64,000 bases of DNA from Mangrovimonas yunxiaonensis. GTDB lineage: Bacteria > Bacteroidota > Bacteroidia > Flavobacteriales > Flavobacteriaceae. The stretch lies in contig NZ_JPFK01000005.1 of the NCBI RefSeq assembly GCF_000733475.1, positions 644,130 to 708,129 of the forward strand, in the 5' to 3' direction. How positions within the stretch are numbered: position 1 is the stretch's first letter; each line of letters begins with the position of its first letter. The translations under genes were made by a program, and so were the position numbers. Below, piece by piece: positions 45,310 through 53,890 of the stretch. The notes beneath the pieces were generated by a model. The model was not told the origin of the DNA. It searched no databases and worked only from the letters and a program-made list of their open reading frames with translations.

Positions 45310-45498
45310 AGAAACGTAAATTCGCAAATTCGTGGATTCGCTGTTCGTGGAGAGGTAAAGAGGCAGAGAAGCAAATAGGCAAATCCGCGAATCCGCAAAT
45401 TCGCAAAAAAACAAATCAGCGAATTAGCAAATCAACGAATCCGCAAAAAAACAAATCAGCAAATCAGCAAATCAACGAATCCGCAATAAAAAACAGAT
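45310..45498. repeat. degenerate AATTCGC/AATCCGC repeat tract, right copy
   Basis: This tract shares the blocks AATTCGTGGATTCGCT, GCAAATCCGC, AAAAAAACAAATCA and CGAATCCGCA with the left tract, in the same order. It ends in AAAAAACAG(AT) just before the wecC ATG, as the left copy does before its gene. The two tracts are therefore imperfect direct repeats of about 165-190 bases. Confidence 0.75.
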
Positions 45499-46707
45499 AT
45501 GCAACCAAAAGTAACAACCATAGGCTTAGGCTACATCGGATTACCAACGTCAGCTTTAATAGCCAACAACCAAATCCCGGTGCATGGCGTAGACATTTCG
45601 CAACATGTGGTCGATACCATTAATGCAGGGAACATACACATCGTAGAGCCCGATTTAGACCAAGCGGTGGCCAAAGCAGTACAAGACGGCTACCTAAAAG
45701 CCGATACCAAACCCGCCACGGCCAATGTCTACCTGATCGTGGTACCCACACCCTTTAAAGGCAATAACGAACCCGACATTTCCTATGTGCAAGCCGCCAC
45801 AAAAGGCATCATCCCCCTGTTAAAAGCAGGCGATTTATATATTATCGAGTCCACCTCGCCAGTAGGAACCACCGAAAAAATGATGGCCCTGATTTTCGCC
45901 GAGCGCCCAGAGCTGGAAGGCAAAATACACCTGGCCTATTGTCCAGAACGCGTATTGCCGGGCAATGTCATGTACGAGCTGGTGCATAACGACCGCGTGA
46001 TTGGCGGAGTAGATAACGCCAGCACCCAAAAAGCCATGGCCTTTTACCAGCAGTTTGTACAGGGCGAATTGCACCCTACCAATGCCCGTACCGCCGAAAT
46101 GTGCAAACTGACCGAAAACGCCTCCCGCGATACCCAAATAGCCTTTGCCAACGAGCTGTCTTTAATTTGCGACAAGGCCGATATTAACGTGTGGGAACTC
46201 ATCCGTTTGGCCAACAAACACCCGCGGGTAAACATCTTACAACCCGGCTGTGGCGTTGGCGGCCACTGCATAGCTGTAGACCCCTACTTTATTGTCTCAG
46301 ACTACCCCATGGAGTCCAAACTTATTGGTACCGCTAGGGGCGTAAACAACTACAAATCGTTTTGGTGTGCCGAAAAAATACAAAATGCCAAACTGCAGTT
46401 CGAGCTGCAACACGGCCGCACCCCCAAAGTGGCACTGATGGGTCTGGCCTTTAAACCCAATATTGACGATTTACGGGAGTCTCCGGCCAAGTACATTGTA
46501 AACAAAGTGCTGCAAAACGATAGCAATGGCGAGTATTTTATTGTAGAACCTAATATAGAAGAGCATAAAGTGTTTAAATTAACTAATTATAAAGTAGCTG
46601 TTGAAAAAGCAGATATTGTGGTATTATTAGTAGCACATAATGAGTTTAAAGATTTGATCTTTAAAAAGGAGCAAATTGTGTTAGATTTTTGTGGGGTAAG
46701 AAAGTAA
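45499..46707 (+). CDS. wecC: UDP-N-acetyl-D-mannosamine dehydrogenase
   Basis: A 402-aa nucleotide-sugar dehydrogenase. NAD loop GLGYIGLPTSAL (8-19), FKGNNEPDISYV and the catalytic Cys257 in GVGGHCIAVDPYF are typical of WecC. It oxidises UDP-ManNAc from WecB to UDP-ManNAcA. Base composition falls sharply towards AT over its last 150 bases, at the edge of the AT-rich core of the locus. Confidence 0.92.
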   Translation: MQPKVTTIGLGYIGLPTSALIANNQIPVHGVDISQHVVDTINAGNIHIVEPDLDQAVAKAVQDGYLKADTKPATANVYLIVVPTPFKGNNEPDISYVQAATKGIIPLLKAGDLYIIESTSPVGTTEKMMALIFAERPELEGKIHLAYCPERVLPGNVMYELVHNDRVIGGVDNASTQKAMAFYQQFVQGELHPTNARTAEMCKLTENASRDTQIAFANELSLICDKADINVWELIRLANKHPRVNILQPGCGVGGHCIAVDPYFIVSDYPMESKLIGTARGVNNYKSFWCAEKIQNAKLQFELQHGRTPKVALMGLAFKPNIDDLRESPAKYIVNKVLQNDSNGEYFIVEPNIEEHKVFKLTNYKVAVEKADIVVLLVAHNEFKDLIFKKEQIVLDFCGVRK

Positions 46708-46721
46708 TAGTTTGGATTGGG

Positions 46722-47939
46722 GTGAATGTCAATAAAGAGGTTGTAGTTTCGTTTTTAATATATGGTGTTGGTTTAGCTTCAATGTTAATATCAGACTTGT
46801 ATATATCAAAAAATTTTGATATTGATTTTATCGCAGATTGGGCGTTTGTTAAATCATCTGTTTTAATAATTAGCACAGTTTGCCTTATGGGATATGATAC
46901 TCTTTTTATAAGAGATCAATCGTTAATTAAAAGATATTTTAAACGTTTCTGGGGACAAACAATTATTATTGCTTTTTTAGTATCGACAATTATTTGGCAG
47001 GTAAAAGGGTTGTCTATCAATCAAGTTATAATGCTTTTTTTTGCTATTGTTGGTTTAGCTTTTCTTAATTATATATCTTCAAGTTCTAGGGCTTGTTATA
47101 ATTTATGGAAGGCACAATTTTCAATTAATTTTTGGAAGATTATACTACTTCTTTTGTTATTATTAGGCTATTTCGCTCAACCTATTGAATATTATGTTTT
47201 AGCTGTTATTATAGGGGTTTTATTGTCTTTTTTTTTAAAAGGTTATTATCCTAAAAAAGAGAATATTCAAGAAGGAGGAAAATATCTATCGTTACCAGAC
47301 GCCAATAAAATGGGATTCTACTTTTTATTGACTAATCTGACGCTCATTTTTGCAGTTAATGGAGAACAGTTTGTAATTAACTTATACGGAGATGCCAATG
47401 TTTCAGCTCATTTATTTACTTATTTTTCTGTTTTTACTCCTATAGCACTTAGTATTAATGGTTTTTTAGGTTTCTATTTTGGACCTAAAATAAGACGCCA
47501 AAAAGAATTTAACTTGAAACATTATTTTAATTTTTCTAAGAAAATTCTTGTGTTCTCAATTTTAATTACAATTTTTTCAGTGATATCAGGATATTTTTAT
47601 ATGATAAAATTTATGAATATTACGAAAATAGAAATAGATTGGGCATTGATTTTAGTATTAGCTTTTCTTTGTATAGTTAGAGGAGTCTATATTTCAACAT
47701 CAATAGGGTTAGGGATTTTTGGTTCTAAGAGGTCTATAGGAAAATCAGCTTTAATGTTTTGGGTATTTACTATTGTTTATATATTCAGCATTTTTATAAT
47801 GTTGGCTTATTTAGAAAATGAATTTGTAGTTCTCGGAATTGCAATAGCCTCTTTATTAAATTGGATTGGAAGATTTTCTGTATCTAATTACTTTACAATT
47901 AAAGAATTAAAACTGATTAATAAGAATGTTAAAAGATAA
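46722..47939 (+). CDS. Wzx-like polysaccharide flippase
   Basis: A polytopic protein of about 405 aa with roughly twelve membrane segments and few charged loops, as in the polysaccharide synthase/MATE-like superfamily. It would flip undecaprenyl-linked repeat units. The frame stays open back to TTG 46689, inside wecC; GTG 46722 fits better because the first helix (VVVSFLIYGVGLASMLI) starts soon after. It overlaps the glycosyltransferase gene by 14 bases. It is strongly AT-rich. The assignment rests on topology and context. Confidence 0.75.
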   Translation: MNVNKEVVVSFLIYGVGLASMLISDLYISKNFDIDFIADWAFVKSSVLIISTVCLMGYDTLFIRDQSLIKRYFKRFWGQTIIIAFLVSTIIWQVKGLSINQVIMLFFAIVGLAFLNYISSSSRACYNLWKAQFSINFWKIILLLLLLLGYFAQPIEYYVLAVIIGVLLSFFLKGYYPKKENIQEGGKYLSLPDANKMGFYFLLTNLTLIFAVNGEQFVINLYGDANVSAHLFTYFSVFTPIALSINGFLGFYFGPKIRRQKEFNLKHYFNFSKKILVFSILITIFSVISGYFYMIKFMNITKIEIDWALILVLAFLCIVRGVYISTSIGLGIFGSKRSIGKSALMFWVFTIVYIFSIFIMLAYLENEFVVLGIAIASLLNWIGRFSVSNYFTIKELKLINKNVKR

Positions 47940-49062
47940 GAATAGATTTGTTTTTTTAGCGCCATTATCTGCGATTTCAAGAAGAACTAGATTGTATAAA
48001 ATATCTAATTATATTCATCAAAATAATCGACAATTAGATATTGTACATATTGGTTGGGAGAGAAATATTGGAGAGAGGGATGAAATATATTTAGACTATG
48101 ATATTGAAAAAAAAATAATACTAAAAGGAGGTGGATACGGAGGAAGTAAAATTAAACTCTTTTATTTTTTATGGATTATAAAATCTTTCTATACCTGTCT
48201 TAAATTAAAAAAAACAGATGTAGTATGGGCATTGGGCTTTGAAAGTGCTTTTCCAGCTCTGCTTGCCTCTAAATTTAAGAGTTTTCAAGTGATTTTTGAT
48301 GATGCTGATCGGTTTTCTATGCTTTTTCCCTTTCCTAAACCTATAAAGCTAATTATTGAATTTTTTGAGAAAATTACATCTAGAAATGTTTATAAACATA
48401 TTATACCAGTAATAGAGAGATATAATTTTAAATCTGATAATTTTTATATTTTACAAAATTTTCCTTCTAAATCTGAAATTTTAGAAGCTAAAAAAATTTA
48501 TAATAAAACAACATATGTTAAAGATAAGCTAGTAGTGAATGTTAATGGCTGGTTGGGAGAAAATCGTGGTATTGATATTGTAAAAAAATTATGTGATGAA
48601 AAAATAGAAGGATTGTCATTTATAATGGCAGGAAAATTAGATTGCAATGATGCAAAGACTATAGTTAATTACCCAAATGTTCAGTATCTGGGAGAAGTTG
48701 CTAATGCTGAGGCATTAGCGTCTTACTATGCTTCTGATTTTGTTTTTACTTATTACAAGCCTAATTCTAAAATTAATACTTTAGCTGCTTCAAATAAATG
48801 GGGAGATGCCATAATGACTAATATTGGTGTGATTTTAAATGAAGAAGTTTTAACTGGTAAATTTCTTATAGATTATAAAATTGCTTTCAGTTTTAGAACA
48901 GATAATGAATCTGGATTAATACAAATTTTAAAAGATTGTATATATAATCGATCTTTAATAGATAATATCAAGGATAAATCCAGAGAAGCTTCTAGAGAAT
49001 TTGGATATTTCGAAGATCAATTAGAGTGTTTGTTAAATAAAACAAAGGTTTTTAATGGATGA
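47926..49062 (+). CDS. glycosyltransferase, GT4-like
   Basis: A 378-aa protein with two Rossmann-like halves. VVNVNGWLGENRGIDIVKKL in the middle and YLGEVANAEALASYYASDFVF near the C-terminus resemble GT-B glycosyltransferases of family GT4. It would add one sugar to the lipid-linked repeat unit; donor and linkage are unknown. It sits between the flippase and polymerase genes with overlaps of 14 and 8 bases, and is AT-rich like them. Confidence 0.72.
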   Translation: MLKDKNRFVFLAPLSAISRRTRLYKISNYIHQNNRQLDIVHIGWERNIGERDEIYLDYDIEKKIILKGGGYGGSKIKLFYFLWIIKSFYTCLKLKKTDVVWALGFESAFPALLASKFKSFQVIFDDADRFSMLFPFPKPIKLIIEFFEKITSRNVYKHIIPVIERYNFKSDNFYILQNFPSKSEILEAKKIYNKTTYVKDKLVVNVNGWLGENRGIDIVKKLCDEKIEGLSFIMAGKLDCNDAKTIVNYPNVQYLGEVANAEALASYYASDFVFTYYKPNSKINTLAASNKWGDAIMTNIGVILNEEVLTGKFLIDYKIAFSFRTDNESGLIQILKDCIYNRSLIDNIKDKSREASREFGYFEDQLECLLNKTKVFNG

Positions 49063-50305
49063 TAAATTATTCTTGTTGAATTTATTCAATGTTTTAACAT
49101 TATTAGGAATCATTAGCTTATACAAATATAGAATAGCTAATCCATTGTTCTATTACTTCTTTTTTAATTGGATAATGGTATTTGGATGTTTTAATTTTCT
49201 AGATTTTAATATCGAAGCTGACTATATACATGCATTGTTAATTAGTATGACTCCGTTATATCTATTAATTGGTTATTTGTTAGGAAACTTAGGTGAATTA
49301 AAAGGTAGTTATAAAAAGTATTTATTAACTGATATAAAATTAAAACCGAATAAGAGTGTTTTATTATATGCGAAGATATTGTTCGTTATTTCAATTTTTA
49401 TGTCACTGCTTTATTATCATTTAGTAGGTTATAATCTGATGTTTTTAAGTTTGACATCTAAAGTAGATGATTTTGTTACTATGAGATTAGAGGCTTATTC
49501 AGGTAATAATTATTATGCTCCAGGTATTTTTAATCAATTTAAAAACACAATATTTCCTATACTTTTTTTCTTTTTTTATTTTTTGAATAAAAATAAAAAA
49601 TGGATTTCATTCTATTTAATTTTAATTGGTCCAATATTAATCTATAGTATAGCTGGGACAGGACAAAGAACTTTTTTGATTTTGTGTTCTATCATAGGTT
49701 TTTTTATTTTCTCCACTTTAAACAAAGGGAAAATTCCTAAAAAAAATATGATAGCTGGAACTATAGTTATACTTGCTTTTTTTAGTTTCTTGTCTGTAAA
49801 TTTAAAAAGGAGTGAGTCTACTTCTTTTAATGATACTTTTAGTCAATTGTTTTATAGGATATTGGATTCTAATCAATATAGTGCTGTTATAGCATTTAGA
49901 TACGTTTATGATAAAGATATTCAGTATGGAGGGGAATGGCTAACTTCATTTTTAGGTTTAATTCCTGGTGTGAAAGGGAGTGATCTTTCAAATCAAATTT
50001 TTAATGTGATATTTGGAGGTACACGTGGCACATCTCCTCCAAGTGTATGGGGATCAGCATATCACAATTTCGGATTCATAGGATGTATTATTACTGGGAT
50101 ACTTATTGGTTTCATCTATACAAAGTTGTATAAGCGTTTTTTAAATGGGGATTTGAATGTTTTAAGAATTTGTGGTTATGCAGGTATATTTGCTTATTTA
50201 GCCAGTTGGATTTCTGGTACTCCATCACAATTATTAAATAATGGAGTGTTGGGATGTATGCTAATATTATATGTAGCAAAAGTTTTTAAACGTAAATATG
50301 GTTAA
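49055..50305 (+). CDS. Wzy-like O-antigen/repeat-unit polymerase
   Basis: A 416-aa protein with ten or more hydrophobic segments and one large hydrophilic loop (about 265-340, containing YGGEWLTSFLGLIPG and GGTRGTSPPSVWG). This is the topology of Wzy polymerases (oligosaccharide repeat unit polymerase family). A positively charged GQRTFLIL segment is also common in them. The sequence is too divergent to name the linkage. It overlaps the glycosyltransferase gene. Confidence 0.75.
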   Translation: MDDKLFLLNLFNVLTLLGIISLYKYRIANPLFYYFFFNWIMVFGCFNFLDFNIEADYIHALLISMTPLYLLIGYLLGNLGELKGSYKKYLLTDIKLKPNKSVLLYAKILFVISIFMSLLYYHLVGYNLMFLSLTSKVDDFVTMRLEAYSGNNYYAPGIFNQFKNTIFPILFFFFYFLNKNKKWISFYLILIGPILIYSIAGTGQRTFLILCSIIGFFIFSTLNKGKIPKKNMIAGTIVILAFFSFLSVNLKRSESTSFNDTFSQLFYRILDSNQYSAVIAFRYVYDKDIQYGGEWLTSFLGLIPGVKGSDLSNQIFNVIFGGTRGTSPPSVWGSAYHNFGFIGCIITGILIGFIYTKLYKRFLNGDLNVLRICGYAGIFAYLASWISGTPSQLLNNGVLGCMLILYVAKVFKRKYG

Positions 50306-50367
50306 AATATTGAAATATAACATTTTAAAACTACCAATTTAGGAGAGACATATTAATTATAAATATT

Positions 50368-52488
50368 ATGAAACAAATCATACAATCCTTTAAAACAGGA
50401 GCAACCATATTAGAAGACGTGCCAGCGCCACAGGTAAAAAGAGGGGCTGTTTTAATACAAACCACCAAGAGTTTGGTGTCGTTAGGTACAGAGCGTATGT
50501 TGGTAGAGTTTGGGAAATCTAATTTAATTTCAAAAGCGAAGCAACAGCCCGATAAAGTAAAGCAGGTGTTGGATAAAATTAAAACAGATGGTTTAGTACC
50601 AACGTTAGAAGCGGTGTTTAATAAATTAGGAGAACCGCTACCACTTGGGTATTGTAATGTAGGTAGAGTAATTGCTGTTGGAGAAGGAGTAACTGATTTT
50701 AAAGTTGGGGACAGAGTAACGTCAAATGGACAACATGCAGAATTTGTGTGTGTGCCTCAAAATTTAGTAGCACATATTCCAGATAATGTAACAGATGAAG
50801 AGGCTTCTTTTACGGTAATCGGAGCTATCGGTTTACAAGGAATTCGTTTGTTAAATCCAACACTTGGAGAAACGGTGGTGGTAACAGGTTTAGGACTGAT
50901 AGGTTTAATTACAGCACAATTGCTAATAGCAAATGGATGTAGAGTAATTGGGGTTGATATCGATAGTGCTAAATTAGAATTAGCAAAACAATGGGGTGTT
51001 GTTCCTTTTAACCCAATTTCTGATGGCGATGTGGTAAAGTTTGTAGAAGAACAAACCAATGGTGTTGGGGCAGATGGTGTGATTATTACAGCGTCTGCTA
51101 AAACAGATGAAATAGTTTCGCAGGCAGCAAGAATGTCTCGTAAAAGAGGACGAATTATTTTAGTTGGAGTAATCGGGTTAAATTTAAGTAGAGCCGAATT
51201 TTACGAAAAAGAGTTGTCTTTCCAAGTATCATGTTCTTATGGTCCAGGACGTTATGATGAAAATTATGAGCAAAAGGGGCAAGATTATCCGCTAGCTTTT
51301 GTAAGGTGGACAGAAAAAAGAAATTTTGAGGCCATATTGCAAACAATTTCTTCTGGAAAGCTTCATGTAAAGGAAATGATATCTGAGGTGATTCCGTTAC
51401 AGGATTATTTGAAAATTTATGGAGAAATTGGTGCAAGTAAATCAATAGCGTCTATTCTATCGTACCCAGATTATGAAGGTAAAACTCCAGAGAGTTTAAT
51501 CTCGTTAAACAAAACCAGTTTTGAAGGAAAAAAAGGCATTCTAGGAATTATAGGCGCTGGAAACTTTACCAAAATGACCATGCTTCCTGCTTTTAAAAAT
51601 ACGGGAGCAAATTTAAAATATATCGCTAGTCAAGGTGGCGTTTCTGGAACTGCAATGGCTCAAAAATATGCTATTGCAAACTCAACGTCTGATTACAAAG
51701 AAATTTTAAAAGATAAAGAGGTTGATTTAGTTTTAAATACAACACGTCATAATCTACACGCTTCTATGACTGTAGAAGTTTTAAATGCAGGGAAACATGC
51801 TTTTGTAGAAAAACCGCTAGCGTTAAATGAACAAGAATTACAACAAGTCATAGAGGCATATCAAAAAAACAATCAAACGGTAACTGTTGGATTCAATCGT
51901 CGTTTTTCTCCACATATCGAAAAAATGAAAAGTGTTTTAGGTAATTCTCCAATGAATGTTATTGCCACAATGAATGCGGGGGCAATTCCTGCGAATGTTT
52001 GGGTGCATGATTTAAAAGTTGGTGGCGGAAGAATTATTGGAGAAGCGTGTCACTTTATTGATTTGATTACCTTCCTAACAGGAAGCAAAGTGAAAAGTGT
52101 TTGTATGAATGCGATGGGGGTGAATCCTGAAGAGAATACGGATAATGCAACGATTTTATTGAAATATGAGAATGGTTCCACTGGGGTTATCAATTATTTT
52201 GCAAATGGATCTAAAGCCTATTCGAAAGAAAGAGTCGAGGTGTATTCGCAAGAAAGAACCATTGTAATGGATAATTTTAGAGAAACAAAAGCTTACGGAT
52301 TTAAAGGGTTCTCTAAGTTGAAAACGAAATTAGATAAGGGGCACAAAAATCAATTTGCAAGGTTAGTTCAAACAGTTCAAAATGGCGGAGATCCCTTAAT
52401 TCCTTTTGATGAAATTGTAAATACAACTAGAGCCAGTTTTGCGGCTATAGAAAGCCTAAAACAAGGTAAATGGATTGATTTATCATAA
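50368..52488 (+). CDS. bi-domain oxidoreductase (MDR plus Gfo/Idh/MocA)
   Basis: A 706-aa fusion. Residues about 1-350 form a zinc-type medium-chain dehydrogenase with a cofactor loop VTGLGLIGLITAQLL. Residues about 385-706 form a Gfo/Idh/MocA oxidoreductase with GIIGAGNFTKMTMLP and a catalytic-type EKPLAL. Such fusions occur beside heparinase II/III-like proteins and a WbuB-type glycosyltransferase in many polysaccharide loci, as here, and probably modify an acidic sugar unit. The exact reaction is not known to me. Composition is AT-rich, unlike the next genes. Confidence 0.85.
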   Translation: MKQIIQSFKTGATILEDVPAPQVKRGAVLIQTTKSLVSLGTERMLVEFGKSNLISKAKQQPDKVKQVLDKIKTDGLVPTLEAVFNKLGEPLPLGYCNVGRVIAVGEGVTDFKVGDRVTSNGQHAEFVCVPQNLVAHIPDNVTDEEASFTVIGAIGLQGIRLLNPTLGETVVVTGLGLIGLITAQLLIANGCRVIGVDIDSAKLELAKQWGVVPFNPISDGDVVKFVEEQTNGVGADGVIITASAKTDEIVSQAARMSRKRGRIILVGVIGLNLSRAEFYEKELSFQVSCSYGPGRYDENYEQKGQDYPLAFVRWTEKRNFEAILQTISSGKLHVKEMISEVIPLQDYLKIYGEIGASKSIASILSYPDYEGKTPESLISLNKTSFEGKKGILGIIGAGNFTKMTMLPAFKNTGANLKYIASQGGVSGTAMAQKYAIANSTSDYKEILKDKEVDLVLNTTRHNLHASMTVEVLNAGKHAFVEKPLALNEQELQQVIEAYQKNNQTVTVGFNRRFSPHIEKMKSVLGNSPMNVIATMNAGAIPANVWVHDLKVGGGRIIGEACHFIDLITFLTGSKVKSVCMNAMGVNPEENTDNATILLKYENGSTGVINYFANGSKAYSKERVEVYSQERTIVMDNFRETKAYGFKGFSKLKTKLDKGHKNQFARLVQTVQNGGDPLIPFDEIVNTTRASFAAIESLKQGKWIDLS

Positions 52489-52604
52489 CTGATTAAAGAC
52501 CTAAGCATTCATGGAGACAGTTGGTTCAACGGGTTTCAAAATGCTTTTACAAGCCTAAACAAACAATCTGGTTGGGAGAGAGATATGCTTTTGCTGTATT
52601 AAAA

Positions 52605-52667
52605 TTTTAGGGGTGTAACCCTAAAAACTACATTATAATGTTTATTTTTGTGGTTATAACCCTAAAA
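52605..52667 (+). promoter_or_regulatory. operator-like palindrome pair around the ATPase promoter
   Basis: Site 1 is TTTTAGGG-N6-CCCTAAAA (52605-52626). Site 2 (52646-52667) matches it at 18 of 22 positions and has the palindromic core GGTTATAACC (52652-52661). They start 41 bp apart, about four helical turns. The -7 box TATTTTTG (52643-52650) lies between and touches site 2, three bases before the ATG begins the gene. A dimeric repressor binding both sites would shut the promoter. Confidence 0.65.
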
Positions 52668-52669
52668 AA

Positions 52670-53884
52670 ATGATTTCACGTCCAAGCTACATCAAGGCCC
52701 TGACACCTTTTATTGGTAAACCGCAAATAAAGATTCTTACCGGTATTAGGCGTTCTGGTAAATCTACGGTCTTGCACTTGCTTAAAGAAGAACTCTTGCA
52801 ACGCGGGGTTCAGCACGAGCAGATTGTTTCCATCAATTTTGAAAGTTTTGTGCATTCCGAACTTTTAAAAGCTACAGCGTTATACAAATACGTGAAAAAT
52901 AAAATAAAAACGCCCCAAAAATACTATTTGCTTTTAGACGAAATACAGGAAGTAGAACATTGGGAAAAAGCCGTTAACTCGTTCTTGGTCGATTTTAATG
53001 CGGACATCTACCTTACTGGCTCCAATTCGCATTTATTGTCTTCCGAATTGGCCACGTATCTGGCAGGGCGTTATGTAGAAATTCCTGTGTATACCCTGTC
53101 GTATAAAGAATTTTTAGATTTCAGACAAGCCTATTTTTCTGAAGCACAGAACGCAGGAAATGGCTTTGTACACTACCTGCGAAAAGGGGGCTTTCCGGTA
53201 ATTCATACCGCAGATTACCCCGAAGCATCGGCCTATAAAGTGGTTTACGACATCTACTCTTCCGTTATATTAAGAGATACGGTACAGCGATATAAAATTA
53301 GAGATATAGAGCTGTTAGAACGGGTAATTAAATACGCCTTAAACAATATAGGCAATACCTTTTCGGGTAAAAACGTTGCCGATTACTTTAAGAGCCAACA
53401 ACGCAAAATAGACATCAATACCGTTTACAACTACCTAAATGCATTGGTAGGGGCTTTTATCTTGTATCGGGTGCCACGTTATGACGTTAAAGGAAAGGAA
53501 ATCCTGAAAACCCAAGAGAAATTTTACGTGAGCGATATTTCCATCATTTATGCCACTATGGGAAACCGCGACAGGATGATTGGAGGGATTTTGGAAAACA
53601 TCGTGTTTTTAGAATTGAAAAGAAGAGGCTACGCCGTTTTTGTTGGGAAATTAGAACATAATGAAATTGATTTTGTGGCTGAAAAAAACGGCAGTAAAAT
53701 TTATGTGCAAGTGGCTTATAAATTGGAGAATGAACAAACGGTAAAAAGAGAATTCGGGAATTTATTGGCCATTGACGACCAATTCCCTAAATATGTCGTA
53801 ACTATGGATGAATTCTGGAAAGACGCGATAGAAGGAATAACACATCTATACATTACAGAATTCTTGATGAGTGATAATATATAA
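52670..53884 (+). CDS. AAA+ ATPase with DUF4143-type C-terminus
   Basis: A 404-aa protein. Walker A GIRRSGKST (25-33), Walker B YYLLLDEIQE (85-94) and sensor LTGSNSHLL are clear (AAA_14-like). The C-terminal half is DUF4143-like, with a winged-helix-like stretch (about 215-265) and a nuclease-like core ENIVFLELKRRGYAVFVG ... NEIDFVAE ... YVQVAY, where the usual EVK is replaced by QVA. The role of this large family is unsettled. It has its own promoter with paired palindromes and separates the bi-domain oxidoreductase from the heparinase-like gene, so it looks inserted. Confidence 0.85.
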   Translation: MISRPSYIKALTPFIGKPQIKILTGIRRSGKSTVLHLLKEELLQRGVQHEQIVSINFESFVHSELLKATALYKYVKNKIKTPQKYYLLLDEIQEVEHWEKAVNSFLVDFNADIYLTGSNSHLLSSELATYLAGRYVEIPVYTLSYKEFLDFRQAYFSEAQNAGNGFVHYLRKGGFPVIHTADYPEASAYKVVYDIYSSVILRDTVQRYKIRDIELLERVIKYALNNIGNTFSGKNVADYFKSQQRKIDINTVYNYLNALVGAFILYRVPRYDVKGKEILKTQEKFYVSDISIIYATMGNRDRMIGGILENIVFLELKRRGYAVFVGKLEHNEIDFVAEKNGSKIYVQVAYKLENEQTVKREFGNLLAIDDQFPKYVVTMDEFWKDAIEGITHLYITEFLMSDNI

Positions 53885-53890
53885 GTATCC

